This document shows positions 49,696 through 59,032 of a stretch of 64,000 nt of DNA, in pieces. The DNA lies in assembly GCA_036495715.1 (NCBI GenBank), contig DASXML010000056.1, positions 124,001 to 188,000 of the forward strand, given 5' to 3'. The first letter of the stretch is position 1, and each line of letters opens with the position of its first letter. The translations under genes were made by a program, and so were the position numbers. The notes below the pieces were generated by a model. It saw nothing but the letters and a program-made list of their open reading frames with translations, made no database searches and was not told the origin of the DNA. This DNA is from Scandinavium sp036495715 (GTDB lineage: Bacteria; Pseudomonadota; Gammaproteobacteria; Enterobacterales; Enterobacteriaceae).

Positions 49696-51363
49696 TTACT
49701 TGGTAATGCGCTTGTACTTGATACGCTTCGGCTCCAGCGCGTCGGCACCGAGGGTGCGTTTCTTGTACTCTTCGTATTCGGTAAAGTTACCTTCGAAGAA
49801 TTCCACTTTGCCTTCATCCTGGTAATCCAGAATGTGCGTGGCGATGCGGTCAAGGAACCAACGGTCATGCGAGATAACCATCGCGCAGCCTGGGAACTCC
49901 AATAGGGCGTTTTCCAGTGCGCGGAGGGTTTCGATGTCCAGGTCGTTCGTTGGTTCATCGAGCAGCAACATGTTGCCGCCAACCTGCAGCAGTTTCGCCA
50001 GATGCAGACGACCACGCTCACCACCGGACAGCTCGCCCACGCGTTTGCCCTGGTCGGTGCCTTTGAAGTTGAAGCGGCCCACATAAGCACGGCTTGGCAT
50101 TTCGGTGTTGCCGACTTTCATGATATCCAGCCCGCCGGAAACTTCTTCCCATACGGTTTTGCTGTTATCCATCGCATCACGGAACTGATCAACCGACGCC
50201 AGTTTCACGGTTTCACCGAGTTCAATAGCGCCGCCGTTCGGCTGCTCCTGACCGGACATCATGCGGAACAGCGTGGATTTACCCGCGCCGTTCGGACCGA
50301 TAATACCGACAATCGCACCCTTCGGAACGGAGAAGGAAAGGTTGTCGATAAGCTGACGGTCACCGTAAGCCTTGCTGAGGTTGCTGACTTCAACGACTTT
50401 ATCGCCCAGACGTGGTCCAGGTGGAATAAACAGTTCGTTGGTTTCGTTACGTTTCTGATAGTCAGTGCTGTTAAGCTCTTCAAAGCGTGCCAGACGGGCT
50501 TTGCCCTTAGACTGACGGCCTTTCGCGCCCTGACGTACCCATTCCAGCTCTTTCTCAATCGATTTACGGCGCGCGGCTTCCTGAGAGGCTTCCTGCGCCA
50601 GACGCTGATCTTTCTGCTCAAGCCAGGAGGAGTAGTTGCCTTCCCACGGAATACCTTCGCCGCGGTCCAGTTCAAGGATCCAGCCCGCGACGTTATCGAG
50701 GAAGTAACGGTCGTGGGTAATCGCCACAACGGTGCCTTCGAAATCGTGCAGGAAGCGTTCCAGCCAGGCGACGGACTCGGCATCCAGGTGGTTAGTGGGT
50801 TCGTCGAGCAGCAGCATATCTGGCTTTTCTAACAGCAGACGGCAGAGCGCTACACGGCGGCGCTCACCCCCGGACAGGGTAGCGATCTTCGCATCCCACT
50901 CCGGCAGACGCAGTGCATCGGCAGCGCGTTCCAGCTGCACGTTCAGGTTGTGACCGTCGTGTGCCTGGATAATCTCTTCGTATTTACCCTGCTGGGCCGC
51001 CAGTTTGTCGAAATCGGCATCGGGTTCGGCGTACAGCGCATACACTTCGTCGAGGCCTTTCAACGCGTTAACCACGTCGGCAACGGCTTCTTCAACGGAT
51101 TCACGGACGGTATGTTCCGGATTCAGCTGCGGCTCCTGCGGCAGGTAACCAATTTTGGTGCCTGGCTGCGGGCGTGCTTCGCCTTCGATGTCGGTATCAA
51201 TACCGGCCATGATGCGCAAAAGGGTGGATTTACCTGAGCCGTTCAGGCCGAGAACACCGATTTTTGCACCTGGGAAGAAGCTCAGAGAGATGTTTTTCAG
51301 AATATGGCGCTTCGGCGGAACCACTTTCCCGACGCGATGCATGGTATAAACGAATTGAGCCAC
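49696..51363 (-). CDS. ettA: Energy-dependent translational throttle protein EttA (ABC-F)
   Basis: A 555-aa soluble ABC-F ATPase, equal to E. coli EttA/YjjK. It binds the ribosomal E site and gates entry into elongation according to the ATP/ADP ratio. Two ABC domains are clear: Walker A GLNGSGKST and GPNGAGKST, signature LSGGE twice, and Walker B LLLLDEPTNHLD and LLLDEPTNDLD. Between them lie the arm and the PtIM linker (about 240-320, rich in Lys/Arg/Gln). It is a single gene, divergent from slt. Confidence 0.97.
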   Translation of the reverse strand: MAQFVYTMHRVGKVVPPKRHILKNISLSFFPGAKIGVLGLNGSGKSTLLRIMAGIDTDIEGEARPQPGTKIGYLPQEPQLNPEHTVRESVEEAVADVVNALKGLDEVYALYAEPDADFDKLAAQQGKYEEIIQAHDGHNLNVQLERAADALRLPEWDAKIATLSGGERRRVALCRLLLEKPDMLLLDEPTNHLDAESVAWLERFLHDFEGTVVAITHDRYFLDNVAGWILELDRGEGIPWEGNYSSWLEQKDQRLAQEASQEAARRKSIEKELEWVRQGAKGRQSKGKARLARFEELNSTDYQKRNETNELFIPPGPRLGDKVVEVSNLSKAYGDRQLIDNLSFSVPKGAIVGIIGPNGAGKSTLFRMMSGQEQPNGGAIELGETVKLASVDQFRDAMDNSKTVWEEVSGGLDIMKVGNTEMPSRAYVGRFNFKGTDQGKRVGELSGGERGRLHLAKLLQVGGNMLLLDEPTNDLDIETLRALENALLEFPGCAMVISHDRWFLDRIATHILDYQDEGKVEFFEGNFTEYEEYKKRTLGADALEPKRIKYKRITK

Positions 51364-51620
51364 GTTGGACTTCGCCTCTTTTATTTTGATGAAAAGGAGT
51401 CAAAGGCGAAGTGTAGCCTTTTTCACACGCTAATCCCAGCCAGGCTGTCGTGATAGCAATAAAGGTAAAAAAGTGTCCGCAACGTGGCGTAATTCCGGTT
51501 GTCTGATTAGCATGAAGAGAGGCTGTGGCCGCTCACTATCGGGATGGGAAGATATTTGCCGGACACGGCTTTTTTTACGCGGCATGATGCTGCATTGGCA
51601 CAATTTTTTAAGGAGCGCAT
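51364..51620. other. ettA-slt divergent intergenic region
   Basis: 257 bp holding the promoters of two divergent genes. A ribosome site AAGGAG (51610-51615) serves slt. No other gene or repeat is seen. Confidence 0.5.
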
Positions 51621-53558
51621 GTGGAAAATGCTAAACCCATGACGTGGCGCCTTTTGGCTGCTGGCGTCTGCCTGCTGACGGTCAGCAGTGCGGTACACGC
51701 CGATTCACTGGATGAACAACGCAGCCGTTATGCCCAGATTAAACAAGCGTGGGATAACCGTCAGATGGATGTCGTTGACCAGCTGATGCCGACGCTGAAA
51801 GATTATCCACTGTATCCGTATCTCGAATACCGTCAGCTCACCGATGACCTGATGAATGAGCCCGCGGTAAGCGTTACGCAATTTGTGCAGGCCAATCCGA
51901 CGCTGCCGCCCGCGCGCACGCTGAAAAACCGCTTTGTGAACGAACTGGCTCGCCGCGAAGACTGGCGCGGCCTGTTGGCATTCAGTCCGGATAAACCGGC
52001 TACCGTCGAAGCGCAGTGCAATTACTACTATGCCAAATACAGCGTCGGTCAAACTCAGGACGCATGGGACGGTGCGAAGGATCTCTGGCTGACCGGTAAG
52101 AATCGCCCAAATGCCTGCGATAAACTGTTTAGCGCGTGGCGTGCGTCCGGAACTCAGGATCCACTGGCGTATCTGGAACGTATTCGCCTGGCGATGCAGG
52201 CCGGGAATACCCGTCTGGTGACGACGCTCGCAAACCAGATGCCGTCAGATTATCAAACCATTTCGGCGGCAGTGATAAGCCTTGCGAACAATCCGAACAG
52301 CGTATTGAGCTTCGCGCAAACGACCGGTGCGACAGACTTCACTCGCCAGATGGCGGCAGTGGCGTTCAGCAGCGTGGCGCGTCAGGACGTGGAAAATGCC
52401 CGTTTGTTGATCCCGCAGCTGGTACAGGCACAGAAACTCAATGAGGATCAAACGCAGGATCTGCGCGACACCGTTGCCTGGCGTTTGATGGGTTCTGATG
52501 TGACGGATGAACAGGCGAGCTGGCGTGATGATGCCATTATGCGTTCGCAGTCGACCTCTTTGGTTGAGCGTCGGGTGCGCATGGCGATTGGTAACGGCGA
52601 TCGTCGTGGGCTGAACACCTGGCTTTCGCGCTTGCCGATGGACGCCAAAGACAAAGATGAGTGGCGCTACTGGCAGGCCGATCTCCTGATGGAACGCGGG
52701 CGTGACCAGGAAGCGAAAGATATTCTGCACTCATTGATGCAAGAACGCGGTTTTTATCCGATGGTTGCCGCGCAGCGCCTGGGGGAAGATTATTCCATTC
52801 GTGTTGAGAAACCGGAAGGAACGGTCGCGCCGCTGTTGATTAACGGCCCGGAAATGTCCCGCGTTCGTGAACTGATGTACTGGAATTTTGATAACTCCGC
52901 GCGTAACGAGTGGGCCAATCTGGTGAGTAGCCGCACCCGTAATGAGCAAGGTCAGCTGGCGAAATATGCGTTCGATCAGGACTGGTGGGATCTTAGCGTG
53001 CAGGCGACTATCGCCGGTAAGCTATGGAATAACCTCGAAGAGCGTTTCCCGCTGGCATACAAAGACCTGTTCGTGCGCTACACCGGCGACAAAGGCATCA
53101 GCAAAAGTTACGCGATGGCGATCGCTCGTCAGGAAAGCGCCTGGAACCCGAAAGTGCGCTCACCCGTTGGTGCGACAGGGCTGATGCAAATTATGCCGGG
53201 CACCGCGACGCACACGGTGAAGATGTTTTCTATTCCCGGCTACAACAGTGCCAGCCAACTGCTTGATCCGGAAACCAACATCAACATTGGCACCCGCTAT
53301 CTGCAATATGTCTACCAGCAGTTTGGTAACAACCGCATCTATGCCTCAGCGGCGTATAACGCGGGGCCGGGCCGGGTGAGAACGTGGCAGGGTAATAGCG
53401 CGGGCAAAATCGATGCCGCAGCGTTTGTCGAAAGCATACCGTTTTCTGAAACGCGTGGTTATGTGAAGAACGTGTTGGCCTACGATGCCTATTATCGCTA
53501 TTTCATGGGCGATAAGACGCAGATCCTCACCGATGATGAATGGAAGCAACGTTACTGA
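51621..53558 (+). CDS. slt: Soluble lytic murein transglycosylase Slt70
   Basis: A 645-aa periplasmic enzyme, the length of E. coli Slt. It cleaves peptidoglycan exolytically, forming 1,6-anhydromuropeptides. A signal peptide (residues ~1-27, ending VHA) is followed by a long alpha-superhelical ring (U and L domains, to about 450) and a C-terminal lysozyme-like domain. The catalytic Glu is in IARQESAWNPKVRS, with GLMQIMPGTA and AAYNAGPGRV following. The start is GTG at 51621. Confidence 0.96.
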   Translation: MENAKPMTWRLLAAGVCLLTVSSAVHADSLDEQRSRYAQIKQAWDNRQMDVVDQLMPTLKDYPLYPYLEYRQLTDDLMNEPAVSVTQFVQANPTLPPARTLKNRFVNELARREDWRGLLAFSPDKPATVEAQCNYYYAKYSVGQTQDAWDGAKDLWLTGKNRPNACDKLFSAWRASGTQDPLAYLERIRLAMQAGNTRLVTTLANQMPSDYQTISAAVISLANNPNSVLSFAQTTGATDFTRQMAAVAFSSVARQDVENARLLIPQLVQAQKLNEDQTQDLRDTVAWRLMGSDVTDEQASWRDDAIMRSQSTSLVERRVRMAIGNGDRRGLNTWLSRLPMDAKDKDEWRYWQADLLMERGRDQEAKDILHSLMQERGFYPMVAAQRLGEDYSIRVEKPEGTVAPLLINGPEMSRVRELMYWNFDNSARNEWANLVSSRTRNEQGQLAKYAFDQDWWDLSVQATIAGKLWNNLEERFPLAYKDLFVRYTGDKGISKSYAMAIARQESAWNPKVRSPVGATGLMQIMPGTATHTVKMFSIPGYNSASQLLDPETNINIGTRYLQYVYQQFGNNRIYASAAYNAGPGRVRTWQGNSAGKIDAAAFVESIPFSETRGYVKNVLAYDAYYRYFMGDKTQILTDDEWKQRY

Positions 53559-53580
53559 TCGGCTGAGAGTATGTTATGCT

Positions 53581-53600
53581 TGTACTCGCTAAAGAGTACA
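53581..53600. promoter_or_regulatory. Trp operator of trpR
   Basis: TGTACTCGCTAAAGAGTACA is a near-perfect palindrome built on the CTAG-type Trp box (GTACTNNNTNNAGTAC pattern). It closely resembles the E. coli trpR operator and lies 48 bp before the start codon, consistent with autorepression by TrpR-tryptophan. Confidence 0.85.
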
Positions 53601-53647
53601 TTCGGCGGATGGCCTTGTGCTGTCCGCCCACAACATGGTGGCGTAAC

Positions 53648-53977
53648 ATGACTCAACAATCCTCTTACTCAGCCGCAAATGCGGAACAGCGTCACCAGGA
53701 GTGGCTACGCTTTGTCGAACTCATGCGTCAGGCTTTTGCTTCTGACTTGCATCTGCCGCTGCTGAATTTGATGATGACGCCGGACGAGCGCGAAGCGCTG
53801 GGCACACGTGTGCGGATTATCGAAGAGCTGTTGCGCGGTGAAATGAGCCAACGTGAACTGAAAAGCGAGCTGGGCGCGGGCATTGCGACGATCACCCGCG
53901 GATCAAACAGTCTAAAATCAGCACCCGCTGAGCTGCGCCAGTGGCTTGAGCAGACGTTGCCCGAAACTCACCGATAA
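53648..53977 (+). CDS. trpR: Trp operon repressor TrpR
   Basis: A 109-aa all-helical repressor (E. coli 108 aa) that binds trp, aroH, mtr and its own operator with L-tryptophan. The HTH is SQRELKSELGAGIATITRGSNSLK, and the tryptophan pocket includes LGTRVRIIEELLRGEMSQ. ATG 53648 is the family start, downstream of the operator at 53581-53600. Its 3' end overlaps convergent yjjX by 10 nt. Confidence 0.96.
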   Translation: MTQQSSYSAANAEQRHQEWLRFVELMRQAFASDLHLPLLNLMMTPDEREALGTRVRIIEELLRGEMSQRELKSELGAGIATITRGSNSLKSAPAELRQWLEQTLPETHR

Positions 53978-54483
53978 ATAGCGTTGTGGAACGGACTTAG
54001 CGCCAGGATCACCGCCTGATGATAAACGCTGCTGCGGGTGAGTTTTCCCGCAGTAAACACGCCAATCGCCCCTTCTTTACGCCCAATTTCATCAATGCCT
54101 GTGTAGTGCGACATCACCGGACCGAGCGCATCGCCTGCGTGCACACGTTCGAGGATCACCGCAGGAAGCGGCAGCGTTGCTGAACGGGCTTCGCCGCGCT
54201 GTTCACGCGTTTCGATCACCACCCAACTGAAGGTGCTGCCTTCATCAATTCCGGCTTCAATCGCCACCCAGAAGTCGGCATCTGGTCTGACAAGACGGGC
54301 ATTTTGGATTCGATTTCGTGCGCCAGCGCGCGTTTCCTCATTTCCAAAGGGCTGTTCCGGCACGCCGCTCTCGACGGAAACGGCGTCAATATGGCAGGAT
54401 CCTTCGCCGAAGATCTCATCAAAAGCCTGCAGAATAGCCTTAATTTTGGCGGGATTGGTGGTAGCTGAGACAACCTTGTGCAT
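53968..54483 (-). CDS. yjjX: Inosine/xanthosine triphosphatase YjjX
   Basis: A 171-aa house-cleaning phosphatase (E. coli YjjX 170 aa) that removes ITP and XTP. The N-terminal SATTNPAKIKAI, ESGVPEQPFG..ETRAGARNR and the metal-site FWVAIEAGID are family marks, and DEIGRKEGAIGVFT is highly conserved. ATG 54483 is chosen on homology; the longer frame lacks it. It is divergent from gpmB. Confidence 0.93.
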   Translation of the reverse strand: MHKVVSATTNPAKIKAILQAFDEIFGEGSCHIDAVSVESGVPEQPFGNEETRAGARNRIQNARLVRPDADFWVAIEAGIDEGSTFSWVVIETREQRGEARSATLPLPAVILERVHAGDALGPVMSHYTGIDEIGRKEGAIGVFTAGKLTRSSVYHQAVILALSPFHNAIYR

Positions 54484-54535
54484 AATCAGTACACTTACGA
54501 AAAAAAATATCATCGCAGTATAACGGAAAATGAAC

Positions 54536-55183
54536 ATGTTACAGGTATACCTTGTTCGCCACGGTGAAACGCAGTGGAACGCCGAGCGACGCATTCAGGG
54601 TCAGTCCGACAGTCCACTTACCGAAAAAGGTGAGCAGCAGGCCTGGCAAGTGGGAGAGCGTGTCAAAGCGCTCGGTATCACGCATATTATCGCCAGCGAC
54701 CTGGGTCGTACGCGCCGCACCGCTGAGATCATCGCGCAGTCCTGCGGTTGCAGCGTGACGTATGATCCGCGATTGCGTGAACTCGATATGGGCGTGCTTG
54801 AACGCCGTCTGATCGATTCTCTGACCGATGAAGAAGAAGGCTGGCGTCGTACGCTGGTGAACGGGACAGAAGACGGACGCATTCCAGAAGGCGAATCGAT
54901 GCAAGAATTGGGTGACCGTATGAATGCGGCGCTGAAGGATTGCCTGGAACTGCCGGAAGGGAGTCGCCCGCTGCTGGTGAGTCACGGTATGGCGCTGGGA
55001 TGTCTGGTGAGTACGATCCTCGGATTGCCCGCTTACGCTGAACGCCGTCTGCGTTTGCGTAACTGCTCAATTTCGCGAGTGGATTACCAACAAAGTCCGT
55101 GGCTGGCGCCTGGCTGGATTGTCGAAACCGCAGGCGACGTCACGCATCTGGACGCCCCTGCGTTAGATGAACTGCAGCGCTAG
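54536..55183 (+). CDS. gpmB: Phosphoglycerate mutase-like phosphatase GpmB/YtjC
   Basis: A 215-aa histidine phosphatase-fold protein, the length of E. coli GpmB. The phosphohistidine motif LVRHGETQWN is at the N-terminus, with the second histidine in LLVSHGMALG. Despite its name, mutase activity is doubtful in the family. ATG 54536 (MLQVYLVRHGE) is preferred over ATG 54530. It is convergent with rob (4-bp overlap). Confidence 0.93.
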   Translation: MLQVYLVRHGETQWNAERRIQGQSDSPLTEKGEQQAWQVGERVKALGITHIIASDLGRTRRTAEIIAQSCGCSVTYDPRLRELDMGVLERRLIDSLTDEEEGWRRTLVNGTEDGRIPEGESMQELGDRMNAALKDCLELPEGSRPLLVSHGMALGCLVSTILGLPAYAERRLRLRNCSISRVDYQQSPWLAPGWIVETAGDVTHLDAPALDELQR

Positions 55184-56049
55184 CGGCGAATAGGAATCAG
55201 GTACTCGCAGCGCAGCTGGATTGGCGGTTCCTGATTTATCGCATCTTTCTGCGGGAAGAAGCGCTCGATGTCCTGGCCCTTACGGCGGGTCAGGCTCAGC
55301 ATCGGCATGCAGGTGCCGTATACGGTGAGCACAAATTCTTGCAGCCCACTTCCCAGCCCTTCATAGCTGAACATCACGTATTCACCGCCTTCCAGTTTCA
55401 CCGGATGCGCATCCTGTAAATGACCGTTGGCCATTTCAGGGGTCAGCGCTGTGGTGTACAGCACTTCTTGCTCGTCGTCGCGTTCGAGGCTTGGGCGTGG
55501 TTCATGCAGGCCATAAAGCATCGGTGGAATCGACGGCGAATTGCCGAGGAAGTCACGCCAGAATTGGCCGCGCATCTGCTGGCGGAACTCAGAAATTTCT
55601 TCCAGTTTGCAGGTATAGCTCTGCGTGACACCCACCAGTTGTGTATCTGGCATGGTGATGAATTCGTATTTTGGCATTGTGAATTCACCCAGACGCAGCG
55701 GTGGGCGCATACCGAATGAGCTCCAGTCCGGCGAGCGACGGTAAAGTGCGGGCGTCAGGTTAAACTGCTTTTTGAATGCACGCGTAAAGGTCTGCTGAGA
55801 ATCAAAACGGTATTGCAATGCAATATCCAGAATCGGGCGCGCAGTCAGGCGCAGTGCTACAGCAGACTTAGACAGGCGACGAGCACGAATATAGGCACCA
55901 ATAGCGTGACCGGTGACGTCCTTAAACATCCTTTGCAGATGCCACTTGGAATAGCCAGCCTTAGCCGCCACATTATCCAGTGATAAAGGTTGATCAAGAT
56001 GTCCTTCAAGCCAGCTCAGAAGATCGCGAATTATCCCAGCCTGATCCAT
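55180..56049 (-). CDS. rob: AraC/XylS-type regulator Rob
   Basis: A 289-aa protein, the length of E. coli Rob. The N-terminal AraC double HTH (about 8-106; LSLDNVAAKAGYSKWHLQRMFKDVTGHAIG) recognises mar/sox/rob boxes. The C-terminal GyrI-like domain (about 120-289) senses ligands such as bile salts and fatty acids. Rob activates efflux and stress genes. Confidence 0.96.
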   Translation of the reverse strand: MDQAGIIRDLLSWLEGHLDQPLSLDNVAAKAGYSKWHLQRMFKDVTGHAIGAYIRARRLSKSAVALRLTARPILDIALQYRFDSQQTFTRAFKKQFNLTPALYRRSPDWSSFGMRPPLRLGEFTMPKYEFITMPDTQLVGVTQSYTCKLEEISEFRQQMRGQFWRDFLGNSPSIPPMLYGLHEPRPSLERDDEQEVLYTTALTPEMANGHLQDAHPVKLEGGEYVMFSYEGLGSGLQEFVLTVYGTCMPMLSLTRRKGQDIERFFPQKDAINQEPPIQLRCEYLIPIRR

Positions 56050-56256
56050 ATAATGTCCTCATCCTTTCGCAGGTGCCTGTAACTAGGGTAGCGGATAGTA
56101 GCACTTTTTGATGTTTTAGCATTCAGTGTTTTTTTTGATCTAAAGTGCGATAACACACTCAAAACAGGTATGATTTTTGTAACGCTGTGATCTATAAACA
56201 TTTTCTCCTACGTTATTGAATAATCGCGTAACGTCATCTTCAAGAATGGTAACAAT

Positions 56257-56730
56257 ATGAAATACAAGAAGTTAATTGCAGGTTTTTTGCTGACCCTGGC
56301 AGGCAGCGCAGCGCATGCGGAGCAAATCGGTTCCGTCGACACCGTGTTCAAGATGATTGGTCCTGACCATAAGATCGTCGTCGAAGCATTCGATGATCCC
56401 GATGTACAGAACGTGACGTGTTACATCAGTCGCGCGAAAACCGGCGGGATCAAAGGCGGTCTGGGGTTAGCGGAAGATACCTCTGATGCGGCGATTTCTT
56501 GCCAGCAGGTCGGGCCGATTGAGATTAGCGATAAGATTAAAAAGGGAAAAACGGAAGGGGAAGTGGTGTTCCAGAAACGGACTTCGCTGGTGTTCAAGAA
56601 ATTGCAGGTTGTGCGTTTCTACGATGCGAAACGTAATGCGCTGGTGTACCTGACCTATTCCGACAAAGTGGTCGATGGTTCGCCGAAGAATGCGATAAGC
56701 GCTGTACCAATCATGCCGTGGAAGAACTAA
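56257..56730 (+). CDS. creA: CreA family periplasmic protein
   Basis: A 157-aa protein, the length of E. coli CreA (DUF1795-unrelated CreA family, PF05981). A signal peptide of about 22 residues ends AHA. The core NVTCYISRAKTGGIKGGLGLAEDTSDAAISCQQVGPI is conserved, with two cysteines that could pair. The function is unknown. In E. coli it precedes the creBC two-component genes and creD; here it is followed directly by a terminator and arcA. Confidence 0.95.
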   Translation: MKYKKLIAGFLLTLAGSAAHAEQIGSVDTVFKMIGPDHKIVVEAFDDPDVQNVTCYISRAKTGGIKGGLGLAEDTSDAAISCQQVGPIEISDKIKKGKTEGEVVFQKRTSLVFKKLQVVRFYDAKRNALVYLTYSDKVVDGSPKNAISAVPIMPWKN

Positions 56731-56736
56731 CAGGCG

Positions 56737-56765
56737 AAAAAAAACGGCGCATTGCGCCGTTTTTC
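56737..56765. terminator. Bidirectional terminator creA/arcA
   Basis: AAAAAACGGCGCA and TGCGCCGTTTTT form a stem with A- and T-runs on both sides between two convergent stops. Confidence 0.88.
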
Positions 56766-56783
56766 ATGACTGCTACGGAACGA

Positions 56784-57500
56784 TTATTCCTGCAATTCGC
56801 CGCAGAAACGGTAACCTTCGCCGTGGATGGTGGCGATGATTTCCGGGGTATCCGGCGTAGATTCAAAGTGTTTACGGATACGACGGATAGTCACGTCAAC
56901 CGTACGGTCGTGTGGCTTGAGCTCACGGCCAGTCATTTTCTTCAGCAGTTCTGCACGGGATTGGATCTTGCCCGGGTTTTCGCAGAAGTGCAGCATCGCG
57001 CGGAATTCACTGCGCGGCAGCTTGTATTGTTCGCCGTTAGGGCTGACCAATGAACGGCTATTGATGTCCAGCTCCCAACCGTTGAACTTGTAGCTTTCCA
57101 CGCTACGACGCTCTTCGCTTACGGTACCCAGATTCATGGTACGGGAAAGCAAGTTACGCGCACGGATAGTCAGTTCACGTGGGTTGAATGGCTTGGTGAT
57201 ATAATCGTCGGCACCGATTTCCAGTCCGAGAATTTTATCCACTTCGTTATCACGGCCAGTCAGGAACATCAGGGCGACGTTGGCTTGCTCACGCAGCTCA
57301 CGTGCCAGCAGCAGGCCATTTTTGCCCGGCAGGTTGATATCCATGATGACCAGATTGACATCATTTTCAGACAGGATCTGATGCATTTCCGCGCCATCGG
57401 TGGCTTCGAACACATCGTAACCTTCAGCTTCGAAAATACTTTTTAACGTGTTGCGTGTTACCAACTCGTCTTCAACGATAAGAATGTGCGGGGTCTGCAT
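56784..57500 (-). CDS. arcA: Aerobic respiration control response regulator ArcA
   Basis: A 238-aa OmpR-type response regulator, the length of E. coli ArcA. The receiver (1-120) has VEDELVTRN, the phospho-acceptor Asp in LVIMDINLPGKNG and the Lys in ITKPFNPRE. A winged-helix domain (about 135-234) follows. Phosphorylated by ArcB, it represses respiratory genes when oxygen is low. A long leader of several hundred bases with an FNR box lies upstream. Confidence 0.97.
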   Translation of the reverse strand: MQTPHILIVEDELVTRNTLKSIFEAEGYDVFEATDGAEMHQILSENDVNLVIMDINLPGKNGLLLARELREQANVALMFLTGRDNEVDKILGLEIGADDYITKPFNPRELTIRARNLLSRTMNLGTVSEERRSVESYKFNGWELDINSRSLVSPNGEQYKLPRSEFRAMLHFCENPGKIQSRAELLKKMTGRELKPHDRTVDVTIRRIRKHFESTPDTPEIIATIHGEGYRFCGELQE

Positions 57501-57596
57501 GTTTGCTACCTAAATTGCCAACTAAAATCGAAACAGGAAGTACAAAAGTCCCTAACCCGCCTGCTGCATGTCGAAAATTAACATGACAGGCATAAC

Positions 57597-57737
57597 ATGA
57601 CTAAAGTACGTAATTGCGTTCTTGATGCACTTTCCATCAACGTCAACAACATCATTAGCTTGGTCGTGGGTACTTTCCCTCTGGACCCGACAGTGTCAAA
57701 AACGGCTGTCATCGTAACCATTTTAACAGCAACATAA
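57597..57737 (+). CDS. yjjY: Small protein YjjY
   Basis: A 46-codon frame beginning MTKVRNCVLDALSINVNN and ending TAVIVTILTAT, almost identical to the annotated E. coli YjjY. The function is unknown. It lies on the strand opposite to the arcA leader. No strong ribosome site is visible, so conservation may reflect the arcA 5' untranslated RNA rather than protein coding. Confidence 0.6.
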   Translation: MTKVRNCVLDALSINVNNIISLVVGTFPLDPTVSKTAVIVTILTAT

Positions 57738-58136
57738 CAGGCTCAGAGATGGCTGACACCCAATAAAACTACGCTTCGTTGACATATATCAAGTTCAATT
57801 GTAGCACGTTAACAGTCTTGTGAAATCCTTGCATCTAAATGCTAGCGTTTGTCACAATTCCTCAACATCTCAAATGATTGCCTGAATGAACTGATTAGCA
57901 AGCTGAATCCAAAGGATGATGGCTAATCTTGTTTGGAATATCTTAGTAGAACATGGGGATATGTCGATTCTGTTAACATATACACCAGGATGATTCTTGA
58001 GTGATAGTTTAGTCTTATTGATGTGTTGTGAAACGCCATTTCAGCGGTTTTTGTTGCAATTAAGTAAATTCGCGACGCGCAATATGATGATGAGCATCAC
58101 ATTGCGGTTGTTGCAGAGCAAAAAAGAGAAGATGAC
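57738..58136. other. arcA/yjtD intergenic region
   Basis: 399 bp, AT-rich, holding the distal arcA promoter region with an FNR box (57779-57792) and the yjtD upstream region. No further gene is seen. Confidence 0.5.
57779..57792. promoter_or_regulatory. FNR box upstream of arcA
   Basis: TTGACATATATCAA matches 9 of 10 specified positions of the FNR consensus TTGAT-N4-ATCAA. It lies about 280 bp upstream of the arcA start. FNR activation of a distal arcA promoter is known in E. coli. Confidence 0.7.
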
Positions 58137-58823
58137 ATGCGCTTATCAATAGTGCTGGTTTCACCAGCAAGAGCTGAAAATATCGGTGCTGCAGCCCGGG
58201 CAATGAAGACCATGGGATTCACAGAAATGCGAATTGTCGACAGCCAGGCGCATCTGGAACCGGCTGCGCAGTGGGTCGCGCATGGCTCAGGCGATATTCT
58301 TGAAAATATCAAAACGTTCCCGACACTTGCTGACGCGTTGCACGATGTCGATTTTACCGTTGCGACCACGGCCCGTAGTCGTGCGCGTTTCCATTACTAT
58401 GCAACGCCCCAGGAGTTGGTGCCGATCCTCCAGGAAAAATCGCAGTGGATGGGGCATGCTGCGCTGGTGTTCGGGCGTGAGGATTCTGGGCTGACCAACG
58501 ATGAGCTGGCACTGGCTGACATTCTCACGGGTGTACCGATGGTGGCCGATTATCCGTCGCTGAATCTTGGGCAAGCCGTGATGGTGTTTTGTTATCAACT
58601 CTCGGTCCTGATGCAAACGCCTGCGGTTTCTGTCCCCGAAAATAACGAAAATCAGCTTCAGGCATTACGCGCCAGGGTAATGGTTTTGCTCACGACGTTA
58701 CAGGTCGCTGATGACGTCAAATTGGCTGACTGGTTGCAACAACGAATCGGTGTTCTTGGTCAGCGTGACACCGCAATGTTGCACCGATTACTGCATGATA
58801 TTGAAAAAAATATTGCCAACTAA
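58137..58823 (+). CDS. yjtD: TrmH/SpoU-family RNA methyltransferase YjtD (LasT)
   Basis: A 228-aa SPOUT methyltransferase, the length of E. coli YjtD. The N-terminal LVSPARAENIGAAARAMKTMGF (Asn/Arg substrate loop), LVFGREDSGLTNDEL and the knot motif PSLNLGQAVMVFCYQL are characteristic. It resembles TrmJ, but its RNA target is not defined. Confidence 0.92.
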   Translation: MRLSIVLVSPARAENIGAAARAMKTMGFTEMRIVDSQAHLEPAAQWVAHGSGDILENIKTFPTLADALHDVDFTVATTARSRARFHYYATPQELVPILQEKSQWMGHAALVFGREDSGLTNDELALADILTGVPMVADYPSLNLGQAVMVFCYQLSVLMQTPAVSVPENNENQLQALRARVMVLLTTLQVADDVKLADWLQQRIGVLGQRDTAMLHRLLHDIEKNIAN

Positions 58824-58956
58824 CGTGCTGCTATATGTTTTGGTTATGGGTAAATACTCTGCGATAAGCATTATCACCAGGTGATGCGCAGTGGTGATGC
58901 CCACGAAAGCGGCGCAGCCTAATGGTGTGACAAATAGAGGCGAATGTAAAAATTCG

Positions 58957-59032
58957 TTGACTTAACAAGGCGAATACTTTAACCAATATAGGCAGACGAC
59001 AGACAATTAAAATGACAGAGCACACAACATCC
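58957..59032 (+). promoter_or_regulatory. thr operon promoter and leader start
   Basis: TTGACT at 58957-58962 and the following ATACTTTAACCAATATAGGC align closely to the E. coli thrL promoter region. I do not fix the -10 hexamer. GACAGAGCACACAACATCC precedes the leader peptide, as in E. coli. Confidence 0.6.
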
